Assembly: GCA_028869035.1 (NCBI GenBank)
Contig: JAGWTL010000166.1
Coordinates: forward strand, 1 to 6,625
Length of the DNA: 6,625 nt
Direction of reading: 5' to 3'
Origin: Burkholderiales bacterium
GTDB lineage: Bacteria > Pseudomonadota > Gammaproteobacteria > Burkholderiales > Burkholderiaceae_C
The stretch's first letter is position 1. Each line of letters opens with the position of its first letter. The notes below the pieces were generated by a model. It worked only from the letters and a program-made list of their open reading frames with translations. It did not search any database and was not told where the DNA came from. The position numbers and the translations under genes were made by a program. Shown here one piece after another: positions 1 through 5,051 of this stretch.

Positions 1-156
1 GTCCTTGGTCACGGTGGGGGCGCCGAAGGAGCGCTCGAGCACCACATTGCGGCCCTTGGGGCCCAGGGTCACCTTCACGGCGTTGGCCAGGATGTTCACA
101 CCCTCGACCATGCGGGCGCGGGCTTCACCGCCGAAAATTACGTCTTTAGCTGCCAT
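1..156 (-). CDS. groEL: 60 kDa chaperonin GroEL, N-terminal 52 residues (cut by window edge)
   Basis: GroEL is the large cytoplasmic chaperonin: two seven-membered rings that fold client proteins in an ATP-driven cycle together with the GroES lid. Only the first 52 residues are present; the gene runs off the left edge. They begin MAAKDVIFGGEARARM and contain TLGPKGRN at residues 30-37, part of the conserved nucleotide-binding equatorial domain, so the family assignment is secure. The ATG at 156-154 is preceded by a GGAG Shine-Dalgarno sequence (complement of 165-168) with 8-nt spacing. It is the second gene of the groES-groEL operon, 156 bp downstream of the groES stop, and is therefore expected to be heat-inducible through the promoter and CIRCE element upstream of groES. 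The spacer before it is exceptionally palindromic (see 193-313). No frameshift is seen in the visible part. Confidence 0.97.
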   Translation of the reverse strand, partial: MAAKDVIFGGEARARMVEGVNILANAVKVTLGPKGRNVVLERSFGAPTVTKD

Positions 157-312
157 TTCTATTACTCCAGTAAATTTGAAACTATGTCAGGGATGACGCC
201 CGCAGTGCGGGCATGACCTTGCTGCTGCGCAGCTTCGATGACGAAATGACTGAAGTCATGCGGGCGTAGCCCGCGTCATCGATGTGCCATCAGGCACGAG
301 GTCATTTCGTCA
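157..312 (-). other. groES-groEL intergenic spacer, rich in inverted repeats
   Basis: This 156-bp spacer between the groES stop and the groEL start carries no ORF of its own. Apart from the groEL ribosome-binding site (165-168) it is almost entirely inverted repeats. These are a palindromic unit at 193-217, a 10-bp palindrome gctgcgcagc at 224-233, and a nested structure at 238-313. The transcript of the operon runs through all of it. It may affect mRNA processing, stability or the groES:groEL ratio, but no function can be read from the sequence. Confidence 0.8.
193..217. repeat. Palindromic repeat unit, copy 1
   Basis: A 25-bp imperfect palindrome with stem gcccgc (198-203), loop agt and stem gcgggc (207-212), flanked by atgac on the left and atgac on the right. 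The reverse complement of 255-279 has the same outer bases (atgacg...catgac), but the inner stem is in the opposite polarity (cgggc first rather than cccgc). The two are thus related copies in opposite orientation. Such gcccgc/gcgggc palindromes ending in atgac or gtcat resemble REP-like intergenic repeats of many proteobacteria; that comparison is from memory. Confidence 0.65.
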
Positions 313-313
313 T
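238..313. repeat. Nested inverted repeat with three-way-junction-like fold
   Basis: Perfect 13-bp outer arms, atgacgaaatgac (238-250) and gtcatttcgtcat (301-313), enclose two further hairpins. The first is gcgggc-gta-gcccgc (260-274), with partial extension to 255-279. The second is gtgcc-atca-ggcac (284-297). The three helices would form a three-way junction in DNA or RNA. The right outer arm ends at 313, the last base of the groES stop codon (313-315), so groES translation ends at the base of the structure. The inner unit 255-279 is the inverted relative of the palindrome at 193-217. The helices are read directly from the sequence; in vivo folding and any function are inference. Confidence 0.75.
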
Positions 314-603
314 TACTTCTCGACCACCGCGAAGAGGTCTTCTTCCTTCATCACCAGCAGTTCGTCGCCGCCAACCTTGACGGTCTGGCCGCTGTACTTG
401 CCGAACAGGACACGGTCGCCGACCTTGACGTTCATGGCGATGATTTCGCCCTTGTCGTTCTTGCGGCCGGGACCCACGGCCAGCACTTCACCCTGGTCGG
501 GCTTCTCGGCGGCGCTGTCGGGGATGACGATGCCGGAGGCAGTCTTGGTTTCGTTTTCAACGCGTTTGACAATCACGCGATCGGCCAGAGGACGCAGTTT
601 CAT
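313..603 (-). CDS. groES: 10 kDa co-chaperonin GroES
   Basis: GroES forms the heptameric lid that caps GroEL and closes its folding chamber in the cytoplasm. The 96-residue product has the usual length. It starts MKLRPLADRVIVKR and carries the mobile loop at about residues 16-34, including GIVIP (24-28), whose hydrophobic IVI contacts the GroEL apical domain. It ends in the typical DELLVMKEEDLFAVVEK region. The ATG at 603-601 has an AGGAG Shine-Dalgarno sequence (complement of 611-615) with 7-nt spacing, so the start is firm. It is the promoter-proximal gene of the operon with groEL. The promoter, CIRCE operator and a leader hairpin lie between 642 and 746. Confidence 0.98.
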   Translation of the reverse strand: MKLRPLADRVIVKRVENETKTASGIVIPDSAAEKPDQGEVLAVGPGRKNDKGEIIAMNVKVGDRVLFGKYSGQTVKVGGDELLVMKEEDLFAVVEK

Positions 604-610
604 CAGGGCT

Positions 611-615
611 CTCCT
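611..615 (-). promoter_or_regulatory. groES ribosome-binding site
   Basis: AGGAG on the minus strand (ctcct on the plus strand) lies 7 nt before the groES ATG. It decides the start codon in preference to any upstream extension. Confidence 0.85.
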
Positions 616-641
616 AGAGTTTGAAACAGTGGTTTGAACAA

Positions 642-668
642 AGCGAGCACCATGAGTTGGTGCTCGCT
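642..668 (-). promoter_or_regulatory. Strong stem-loop in the groES 5' leader, terminator/attenuator-like
   Basis: A perfect 11-bp inverted repeat, agcgagcacca (642-652) and tggtgctcgct (658-668), with a 5-nt loop (653-657). It lies in the untranslated leader between the CIRCE operator and the groES ribosome-binding site. In the transcribed minus-strand direction the second arm runs into TTTGTTC, giving a weak resemblance to an intrinsic terminator. It could act as an attenuator or a 5'-end stabiliser. The stem does not include the ribosome-binding site, so a simple RNA-thermometer mechanism is not apparent. The structure is seen; the role is inferred. Confidence 0.6.
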
Positions 669-691
669 GACTTGGGTTGGGATTCGAGGTG

Positions 692-718
692 TTAGCACTC
701 GAATCCGGCGAGTGCTAA
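692..718 (-). promoter_or_regulatory. CIRCE operator (HrcA repressor binding site)
   Basis: TTAGCACTC (692-700), a 9-bp spacer (701-709) and GAGTGCTAA (710-718) match the CIRCE consensus exactly, with no mismatch in either arm. CIRCE is bound by the heat-shock repressor HrcA, which itself depends on GroEL for activity, giving feedback control of chaperonin levels. The operator overlaps the proposed -10 box at 718 and covers the expected transcription start of groES, consistent with direct repression. HrcA is not encoded in this window. Confidence 0.96.
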
Positions 719-746
719 TCATAAGGCTTTTTTGCCCTGTTTCAAG
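718..746 (-). promoter_or_regulatory. groES-groEL promoter
   Basis: On the minus strand, TTGAAA (745-740) and TATGAT (723-718) are separated by 16 bp, a good sigma70-type promoter. The -35 reads CTTGAAA (746-740) when extended by one base, which also matches the sigma32 heat-shock -35 element. The sigma32 -10 (CCCCAT-type) is matched only loosely by GCCTTATGAT. The -10 touches the CIRCE operator. Use by sigma70, sigma32 or both cannot be settled from sequence. Confidence 0.7.
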
Positions 747-860
747 CGCCCGGGTGTGGCTGTCGGTTGTCGATGCTTGGACCGTGATGGCCTGCACTCC
801 AGGCCGCTAAACTCGGCAGTTGTTTTCTGACTGCGCACCTTTTCACTTATCGGGTCCATA
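747..860. other. Divergent intergenic region between the groES promoter and the sialidase-family gene
   Basis: No ORF is supported here. A perfect 6-bp hairpin, ggcctg-cactc-caggcc, lies at 789-805. It has no adjacent T-run, so it is not called a terminator. I looked for a plus-strand promoter for the downstream gene and found no -35/-10 pair with acceptable spacing. The region must hold whatever drives the plus-strand pair, but the signal is not recognisable. Confidence 0.5.
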
Positions 861-2027
861 GTGAACCGCCTGTCGTTTTCCTGGCTGCATCGTTCTGCTG
901 CCCTGCGTTGCTGGGCTGGCTTGGGTCTGTGCCTGCTGCTGACGGCGGTGGAGTGCTGGCAGCGCGTGCCCGAGCCCGTGGCGCCCAAGGCCGCCTGGCC
1001 GTCCGGGACGGCTGCAGTTGCCGGCCCGCTGGTCCTGCAGGCGGCCGGTCGCATTCCCATGCCGGGCGATGCCCGGGCCGCCCATGCCAGCACCCTGCTG
1101 GCGATGCCGCCGGGGGATCCCGTGGCCCTGCAGGCCTACTGGTTTGCCGGCTCGCGCGAGAGCGGGCCCGACGTGCAGATTGCGGCCTCCCAGTTCGACC
1201 GGGCGACCCAGCAATGGACGCCGGCCACTTACGTGGTCAATCGCCACCGTGCCGCCGCAGTCCTGGGCTTCGGCCTGCGCCGCCTGGGCAACCCCGTGGC
1301 CTGGCGCGACGGTCAGGGCCGCACACATCTTTTTGTCGTGGCCACCGGCCTGGGCGGCTGGGCGGCCGGGCGCATCCTGCACCTGCGCCAGGATGCGCCG
1401 CAGCAGGCCTTCCGTCCGCTGGGGGTGTTGCCCCTGTCCTGGCTCTGGAACACGAGCCATCTGGTGCGGGCCATGCCGCTGCCGCTGGCCGATGGCGGCA
1501 TGGTGCTGCCGGCCTACTTCGAGCTCGGTACCAAATACCCCGTGGCGCTGCGCTTCGATGCGGCCGGCGAGTTCCGCGGCATGATGCGGATGTCGCAGCG
1601 CGGTGATCTGCTGCAGCCTACGCTTTTGCCGCGCAGCGAGACCGAATGGGTGGCCCTGCTGCGCGACAACCGCGCGCAGCGGCAACTGCGCGCGGTGATC
1701 AGCCATGACGCCGGCCGGAGCTGGGAAGACCTGCCCGACCTGGACATGCCCAATCCCGACGCTTCGGTGGCCGGACTGAGCCTGCGGCCCGGTCTGATGT
1801 TCCTGGCCCACAATCCGCGCGCCGAGTCGCGCGCCCAGCTGGTGCTGAGCGGATCCAGCGATGCGCTGCACTGGACTCAGCTGGAGGTGCTGGCGCAGGG
1901 GGATGGGCGCAGCGAGTTCTCCTATCCCTCGATGGCCTGGGTCGATGGCAGTCTGTGGGTCAGCTATACCGAAGAGCGTCGCGGCATCGCCTGGCAACGC
2001 TTCATGCCCCTGCCCACCGCACGCTGA
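861..2027 (+). CDS. Sialidase-family (BNR/Asp-box, six-bladed propeller) protein, exported or membrane-anchored
   Basis: The 388-residue product has an N-terminal hydrophobic segment at about residues 14-30 after a basic start, suggesting a signal peptide or anchor, so the propeller should lie in the periplasm or outside. Sialidase hallmarks visible are: RIP at 64-66 (the xRIP arginine region); a following HASTLL...YWFAGSRES block ending in PDV with E100 and D104; a perfect Asp box SHDAGRSW at 281-288; a degenerate Asp box around SSDALHW at 332-338; and EFSYPS (E352, Y355) before WVSYTEERRGIAW. This matches the exo-alpha-sialidase-like family in which Glu and Tyr form the nucleophile pair; actual substrate and activity are unknown. 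The GTG start at 861 has no good Shine-Dalgarno sequence, but the frame is closed by a stop at 828-830, so the start cannot lie much upstream. The next gene begins immediately after the stop. Close homologues may be annotated only as neuraminidase-like or hypothetical. Confidence 0.8.
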   Translation: MNRLSFSWLHRSAALRCWAGLGLCLLLTAVECWQRVPEPVAPKAAWPSGTAAVAGPLVLQAAGRIPMPGDARAAHASTLLAMPPGDPVALQAYWFAGSRESGPDVQIAASQFDRATQQWTPATYVVNRHRAAAVLGFGLRRLGNPVAWRDGQGRTHLFVVATGLGGWAAGRILHLRQDAPQQAFRPLGVLPLSWLWNTSHLVRAMPLPLADGGMVLPAYFELGTKYPVALRFDAAGEFRGMMRMSQRGDLLQPTLLPRSETEWVALLRDNRAQRQLRAVISHDAGRSWEDLPDLDMPNPDASVAGLSLRPGLMFLAHNPRAESRAQLVLSGSSDALHWTQLEVLAQGDGRSEFSYPSMAWVDGSLWVSYTEERRGIAWQRFMPLPTAR

Positions 2028-2681
2028 GTGCACAAGAAGATGGAAGCACTGAACACCCTGCTCTCGACGCAGACGCCCCTGTTGCCCCTTGCCGGATGGG
2101 TGGGTGTCTATCGCGTACTGGGCTGGGGCCTGGTGCTGGCGAGCATCGCGCTATGGTGTCTGCGCCGCGGCGGCAGCCGGCCCGCATGGCAGCGTGGCCT
2201 GCCCCTGCTGCTCTTGCTCTGGTGCCTGTGGCCCGGGCCGCTGTCGCCCGCGTATTGGCTGGGGCTGGCGTTTCGCGTTCCCAGCCTGCTGATGGTGCTG
2301 CTGTCGGCCTGGTTCTTGTTGGCGCACTACCGCCCCCAACTGCTACCGTCCTTGCCGCTGGCGGGCCTGCGGCGCTGGACGCCCGCGCCCGTGCTGCTGG
2401 GCTGGGTGCTGCTGCTGGACGCTTTTGCCGTCTGGCCTTTCAGCCTGTACAGCCTGGGTTTTGCGCCGCTCACCTTCGGGGTGCTGGTGCTGTTGTGCCT
2501 GCTGCCCTGGTTATGGCATGGCGCGACCCAGCCCTCGATGCTGCTCGTGTCGGTGCTCACGCTTTTTGTCCTGCTGCGCCTGCCCACCGGCAACATCTGG
2601 GACGCGCTGCTCGACCCCTGGCTGTGGCTGCTGCTGCAGGCGGACTGGCTGCAGCGCACCCTGCGCCGCGCTCAAGGCTGA
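2028..2681 (+). CDS. Polytopic inner-membrane protein of unknown function, paired with the sialidase-family gene
   Basis: I do not recognise this family. The 217-residue product is very rich in Leu and Trp and shows about six to seven hydrophobic segments, roughly at residues 24-43, 57-74, 80-100, 120-138, 143-165, 170-186 and 192-207, with Arg-rich connecting loops (for example CLRRGGSR and LRRW). There is no signal-peptide-like cleavage site and no catalytic motif that I can name. The GTG at 2028 follows the TGA of the sialidase gene without a gap, which suggests translational coupling; an in-frame ATG at 2040 is an alternative start. Neither has a clear Shine-Dalgarno sequence. The position argues for a function linked to the sialidase-like protein, for example transport or assembly of the same glycan, but this is inference. 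Its 3' end overlaps the convergent glycosyltransferase gene by 10 bp. Confidence 0.75.
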   Translation: MHKKMEALNTLLSTQTPLLPLAGWVGVYRVLGWGLVLASIALWCLRRGGSRPAWQRGLPLLLLLWCLWPGPLSPAYWLGLAFRVPSLLMVLLSAWFLLAHYRPQLLPSLPLAGLRRWTPAPVLLGWVLLLDAFAVWPFSLYSLGFAPLTFGVLVLLCLLPWLWHGATQPSMLLVSVLTLFVLLRLPTGNIWDALLDPWLWLLLQADWLQRTLRRAQG

Positions 2682-4516
2682 TCGCGCACCAGCAGCCATT
2701 CGCGCCGGTACAGCCACTGCTGGGGGTGCCAGAGGTTGTCCAGTCGCACTTCACCGGGCAGATGCCGGCTGGTCAGCAACCAGCGCTCGCCCAGCACACG
2801 GCAAGCCGGCAGGCAGGGCGGCGCGGTTTGCGCCGGGCCGGACTGGATCCAGACCACGGCCTGGTGCGTGGCCAGCAACTCCCGAAGTTCTTCGGCCGGT
2901 GTCGGTGGTGTGGTGCCCTCGGCGCGGCGCGCCAGTGCGCGTGCACCGGTTTCGTAGGGCAGGAAGTGGTGCGGGCCCGGCAGCAGGAACTGGAAGCGCT
3001 CGAACTGGCTGTTGAAGCCGTTGGGCACAGCTATGCGGCCCTGGGGCGTGTCAGCGATGGTCTGCGTGTCGTAGCGGCCCACGGGGCCGTCCATCGGGGC
3101 GACACTGAGATTGAAGGCGACATAGACCAGCAGGCTGGCCAGCACGGCCGCACCGCGACTCCAGGCGGAGCGCCAGAGCCCGGCCGCGATGACTACGGCG
3201 CCAGCAGCGATAGCCAGCAGTGGCAGGCTCAACTCCACGGGGGAGAACAGGCCCAGGCTGTAACCGACCCAGGCGATGCGACCAATCATGAGCAGCGCCA
3301 GGCCCGCGATCAACAGCGTAGGCAGGAACCAGGCGCGCGCGACATCACGCCAGTGCAGGGCCAGCAGCATGGCCACGGCCGGCATGGCCGGGATCACGTA
3401 GCGCGCGGAGCGCTGGCTGGGAAACAGGAAAACCAGCAGCCAGACCAGAATCCAGGCCAGCAGGATGGCCTGGTGCGCGGGCAGGGGCCAGCGCCAGCGC
3501 GGCAGTTGTTTCAGGCCCAGCCACGCCAAGCCGGGTATGACAAAGAAGAGCAGGCCGGCATTGACCCCATAGGCCAGCAGCTGCGACCAGATGCTGGAGC
3601 CGCTGAGCGAAAACGCTTCCTGCCACCAGCCGCGCGCATCGGAGAACTTGGCCGCGTTCTCGCCGACGATGAACTCACGCCAGACCGCTTGCGGATCGGG
3701 GTCGAGCACGAACCAGAGGCCGAACACGGCCAGGGCAAGTGCCGCGCTGACACCGGTCTTCAGTGTATGACGCCATACGGCTTGCCAGCTCGGGTGCGAT
3801 TCACTGGCGACCAGGGCCAGCCACCAGGCCGCCGCTGCCGGCGCGATCAGCGCGAAGGATTTGTAGGCCAGGCCCAGGCCCAGGCCCAGGCCGAAAAGGA
3901 TGTGCGCCAGCCAGCCAGGACTGGCCGCGTTCATAGGGCCCCCACGCTCGCCCACCGCGCGTGGCGGCTCGCTGCCCGCCGAGGGGACGCCTTGGGGCGG
4001 CCCGGCGGCGCTCCGTCGCGCGCGCTGCCAGAGCAAGGCGAACAGCGGCAGGCTGAACCAGAAGGTTTCGGGGGCGCTGGTGAGATAGGGACGGCCGTAG
4101 CGAAAGGTGCTCAGGAAAGCCAGGAAGATGCAGGCCGCCATGAGCCCTTCGCGCCAGCGCTGCGTGATGGCGCGCAGGCACAGCACGATGGCGCCGCTGA
4201 CCAGCAGCAGGTAGAGCAGGCTGGGTGTGCGCAGCGCGGCCATGCTCCAGTGCTCGCCCCAGTTTCCGGCCACCATGGCCTGCCAGAAGAGCATGGGGGG
4301 CTTGGTGTTGCGGGTATCGACCAGCTCCGAAGCCAGCGGCAGCCACTGGCCCGTGGCGGCGGTCGCGCGCGCGATGTGTGCGTAGACCATCTCGTCGCCG
4401 TTGCTGGGCACATACTGACCGTCCAGGCCGCAGACGTAGGCGAAGGCGGCCAGCAGCAGCAGGGCCAGCCAGAAGACCGTGGGATGTTTGTCGGAAGAAA
4501 TGCCGGAAGCTTGCAT
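2672..4516 (-). CDS. ArnT/PMT-type GT-C integral membrane glycosyltransferase
   Basis: The 614-residue product is predicted to transfer a sugar from a polyprenyl-phosphate donor to an envelope acceptor (lipid A, LPS core or protein) on the periplasmic side of the inner membrane. After the first membrane helix (about residues 13-30) comes NGDEMVYAHIA with D41-E42, the acidic pair typical of the first periplasmic loop of GT-C enzymes, then NTKPP with K72-P73-P74 as in ArnT/PMT_2 proteins. Many membrane helices follow, and a soluble C-terminal domain starts at about residue 430. I prefer ATG 4516 because AGGTGAT (4527-4521) precedes it at suitable distance; ATG 4522 is possible, and a longer frame to 4615 would overlap the upstream gene. 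It is the last gene of the GT9-GtrA-GT-C run, 40 bp after gtrA. Two oddities are a Pro/Gly-rich insert at about residues 168-194 that looks like a genomic repeat, and a GLGLGLGL hexanucleotide repeat. Sugar and acceptor are unknown. Confidence 0.87.
   Translation of the reverse strand: MQASGISSDKHPTVFWLALLLLAAFAYVCGLDGQYVPSNGDEMVYAHIARATAATGQWLPLASELVDTRNTKPPMLFWQAMVAGNWGEHWSMAALRTPSLLYLLLVSGAIVLCLRAITQRWREGLMAACIFLAFLSTFRYGRPYLTSAPETFWFSLPLFALLWQRARRSAAGPPQGVPSAGSEPPRAVGERGGPMNAASPGWLAHILFGLGLGLGLAYKSFALIAPAAAAWWLALVASESHPSWQAVWRHTLKTGVSAALALAVFGLWFVLDPDPQAVWREFIVGENAAKFSDARGWWQEAFSLSGSSIWSQLLAYGVNAGLLFFVIPGLAWLGLKQLPRWRWPLPAHQAILLAWILVWLLVFLFPSQRSARYVIPAMPAVAMLLALHWRDVARAWFLPTLLIAGLALLMIGRIAWVGYSLGLFSPVELSLPLLAIAAGAVVIAAGLWRSAWSRGAAVLASLLVYVAFNLSVAPMDGPVGRYDTQTIADTPQGRIAVPNGFNSQFERFQFLLPGPHHFLPYETGARALARRAEGTTPPTPAEELRELLATHQAVVWIQSGPAQTAPPCLPACRVLGERWLLTSRHLPGEVRLDNLWHPQQWLYRREWLLVRDQP
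3866..3892. repeat. Hexanucleotide tandem repeat (ggccca) inside the GT-C gene
   Basis: Three perfect ggccca units (3871-3888) are flanked by the partial copies ggcca (3866-3870) and ggcc (3889-3892). In the minus-strand gene they encode alternating Gly-Leu (GLGLGLGL) at the start of a membrane helix. The unit is a multiple of three, so slippage would add or remove Gly-Leu pairs without a frameshift. Confidence 0.8.
3936..4016. repeat. GC-rich interspersed-type repeat embedded in the GT-C coding sequence
   Basis: This stretch has C-run and G-run blocks (gggcccccacgctcg, gctgcccgccgagggg, ccttggggcggcccgg). From memory these closely resemble a short repeat common between genes in Comamonadaceae genomes, and I could not check this by search. 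In the minus-strand gene it encodes AAGPPQGVPSAGSEPP followed by RAVGERGGP, a Pro/Gly-rich segment with no hydrophobic character between two predicted membrane helices. This is consistent with an in-frame insertion tolerated in a loop. Exact borders are uncertain by several bases. Confidence 0.55.
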
Positions 4517-4521
4517 GCGCA

Positions 4522-4541
4522 TCACCTGACCCCGCAGGTGA
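4522..4541 (-). promoter_or_regulatory. Hairpin occluding the ribosome-binding site of the GT-C gene
   Basis: A perfect 7-bp inverted repeat, tcacctg (4522-4528) and caggtga (4535-4541), with loop accccg. In the mRNA the 3' arm of the stem is CAGGUGA, which contains most of the AGGTGAT Shine-Dalgarno sequence and abuts the tandem starts AUGCGCAUG. Folding would hide the ribosome-binding site unless ribosomes finishing gtrA, or another factor, open it. The helix is seen; control of translation is inferred. Confidence 0.55.
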
Positions 4542-4556
4542 GGGCCGTGGCCGGCA

Positions 4557-5051
4557 TTATGGCTCGCGCTTGTGACGGAAAGTCCAGCGGTCGTTGGCGA
4601 TGAAGTTGCTGACACTGGCGATCACGATGGCGATCACGTTGGCCAGCAGGTAGTGCATGCCCATATGGGTCAGCCACAGCGTGAGCGCGTACTGCAGCAG
4701 GATGCCCAGCCAGGAGGCCATGGCGTACTGGCCTACCTGGGCCAGCAGGCTGCGTTTGCTCAGGCGCTGGCCTGCTTCGACGGCTGTGGCGTGCAGGCGG
4801 TCGGACCAGGTCCACAGGCGGTTCCAGGTGAAGTTGTTGACCGTGGCCACGGCGATGGCCAGGGCCAGCGAGAAATAGGGCTTGCTGCCGGTCGGCTCGA
4901 TGGCGTTGAACAGGAACTCGTGCGCCGTGTAGAGCACGGCCAGGTTGACCACCGTGCCGCTGGCGCCCACCAGGCCGAAGCGGACGTAACGGAAACCGTG
5001 CAGCCAGTCGATCAGCTGCCAGAGTCGTTCGTGCAGGGAAGGTTTGTTCAT
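4557..5051 (-). CDS. GtrA-family small membrane protein
   Basis: GtrA-like proteins are four-helix inner-membrane proteins associated with moving or presenting polyprenyl-phosphate-linked sugars for envelope glycosylation. This 164-residue product has the family length. It shows RYVRFGLVGASGTVVNLAVL at about residues 21-40, further helices at about 57-72, 105-126 and 130-150, an internal NNFTWNRLWTW motif, and the closing NFIANDRWTF characteristic of the family. The ATG at 5051 is chosen because it overlaps the stop of the upstream GT9 gene as ATGA (5051-5048), indicating translational coupling; an in-frame extension to 5126 would lie inside the GT9 gene. Downstream, after 40 bp, is the GT-C glycosyltransferase, its likely functional partner. 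The usual GtrB/ArnC-type donor synthase is not adjacent. Confidence 0.9.
   Translation of the reverse strand: MNKPSLHERLWQLIDWLHGFRYVRFGLVGASGTVVNLAVLYTAHEFLFNAIEPTGSKPYFSLALAIAVATVNNFTWNRLWTWSDRLHATAVEAGQRLSKRSLLAQVGQYAMASWLGILLQYALTLWLTHMGMHYLLANVIAIVIASVSNFIANDRWTFRHKREP

Noticed and set aside
193..313. CRISPR array
   Set aside because: The palindromic units are only two, in opposite orientation, and unevenly spaced, with no cas genes nearby. They are REP-like rather than CRISPR.
621..745. ttgaaacag (621-629) inverted relative to the groES -35 region (737-745)
   Set aside because: A nine-base match across more than 100 bp with no added pairing or regulatory context; probably chance.
789..805. 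ggcctg-cactc-caggcc hairpin as a terminator
   Set aside because: There is no T-run on either strand next to it, and it lies between divergent genes, where no terminator is needed.
777..850. A plus-strand promoter for the sialidase-family gene (ttggac with taaact, or ttgttt with ttatcg)
   Set aside because: Spacers are about 25 and 22 bp, outside the workable range, and the hexamers are poor.
843..2033. A 396-codon minus-strand open frame opposite the sialidase-family gene
   Set aside because: Composition is typical of an antisense shadow (His/Gln/Gly/Arg-rich), with no recognisable domain. The plus strand carries clear sialidase motifs.
1955..4603. An 882-codon plus-strand open frame through the GT-C gene
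   Set aside because: It is antisense to a well-supported membrane glycosyltransferase, has low-complexity Gln/Gly/Ala/Arg composition, overlaps the plus-strand membrane gene in another frame, and shows no family motif. Long antisense frames are expected at this GC content.
4517..4615. N-terminal extension of the GT-C protein to 4615
   Set aside because: It would overlap gtrA coding sequence and adds a Ser/Thr/His-rich stretch before the first membrane helix. Starts at 4516 or 4522 have a Shine-Dalgarno sequence.
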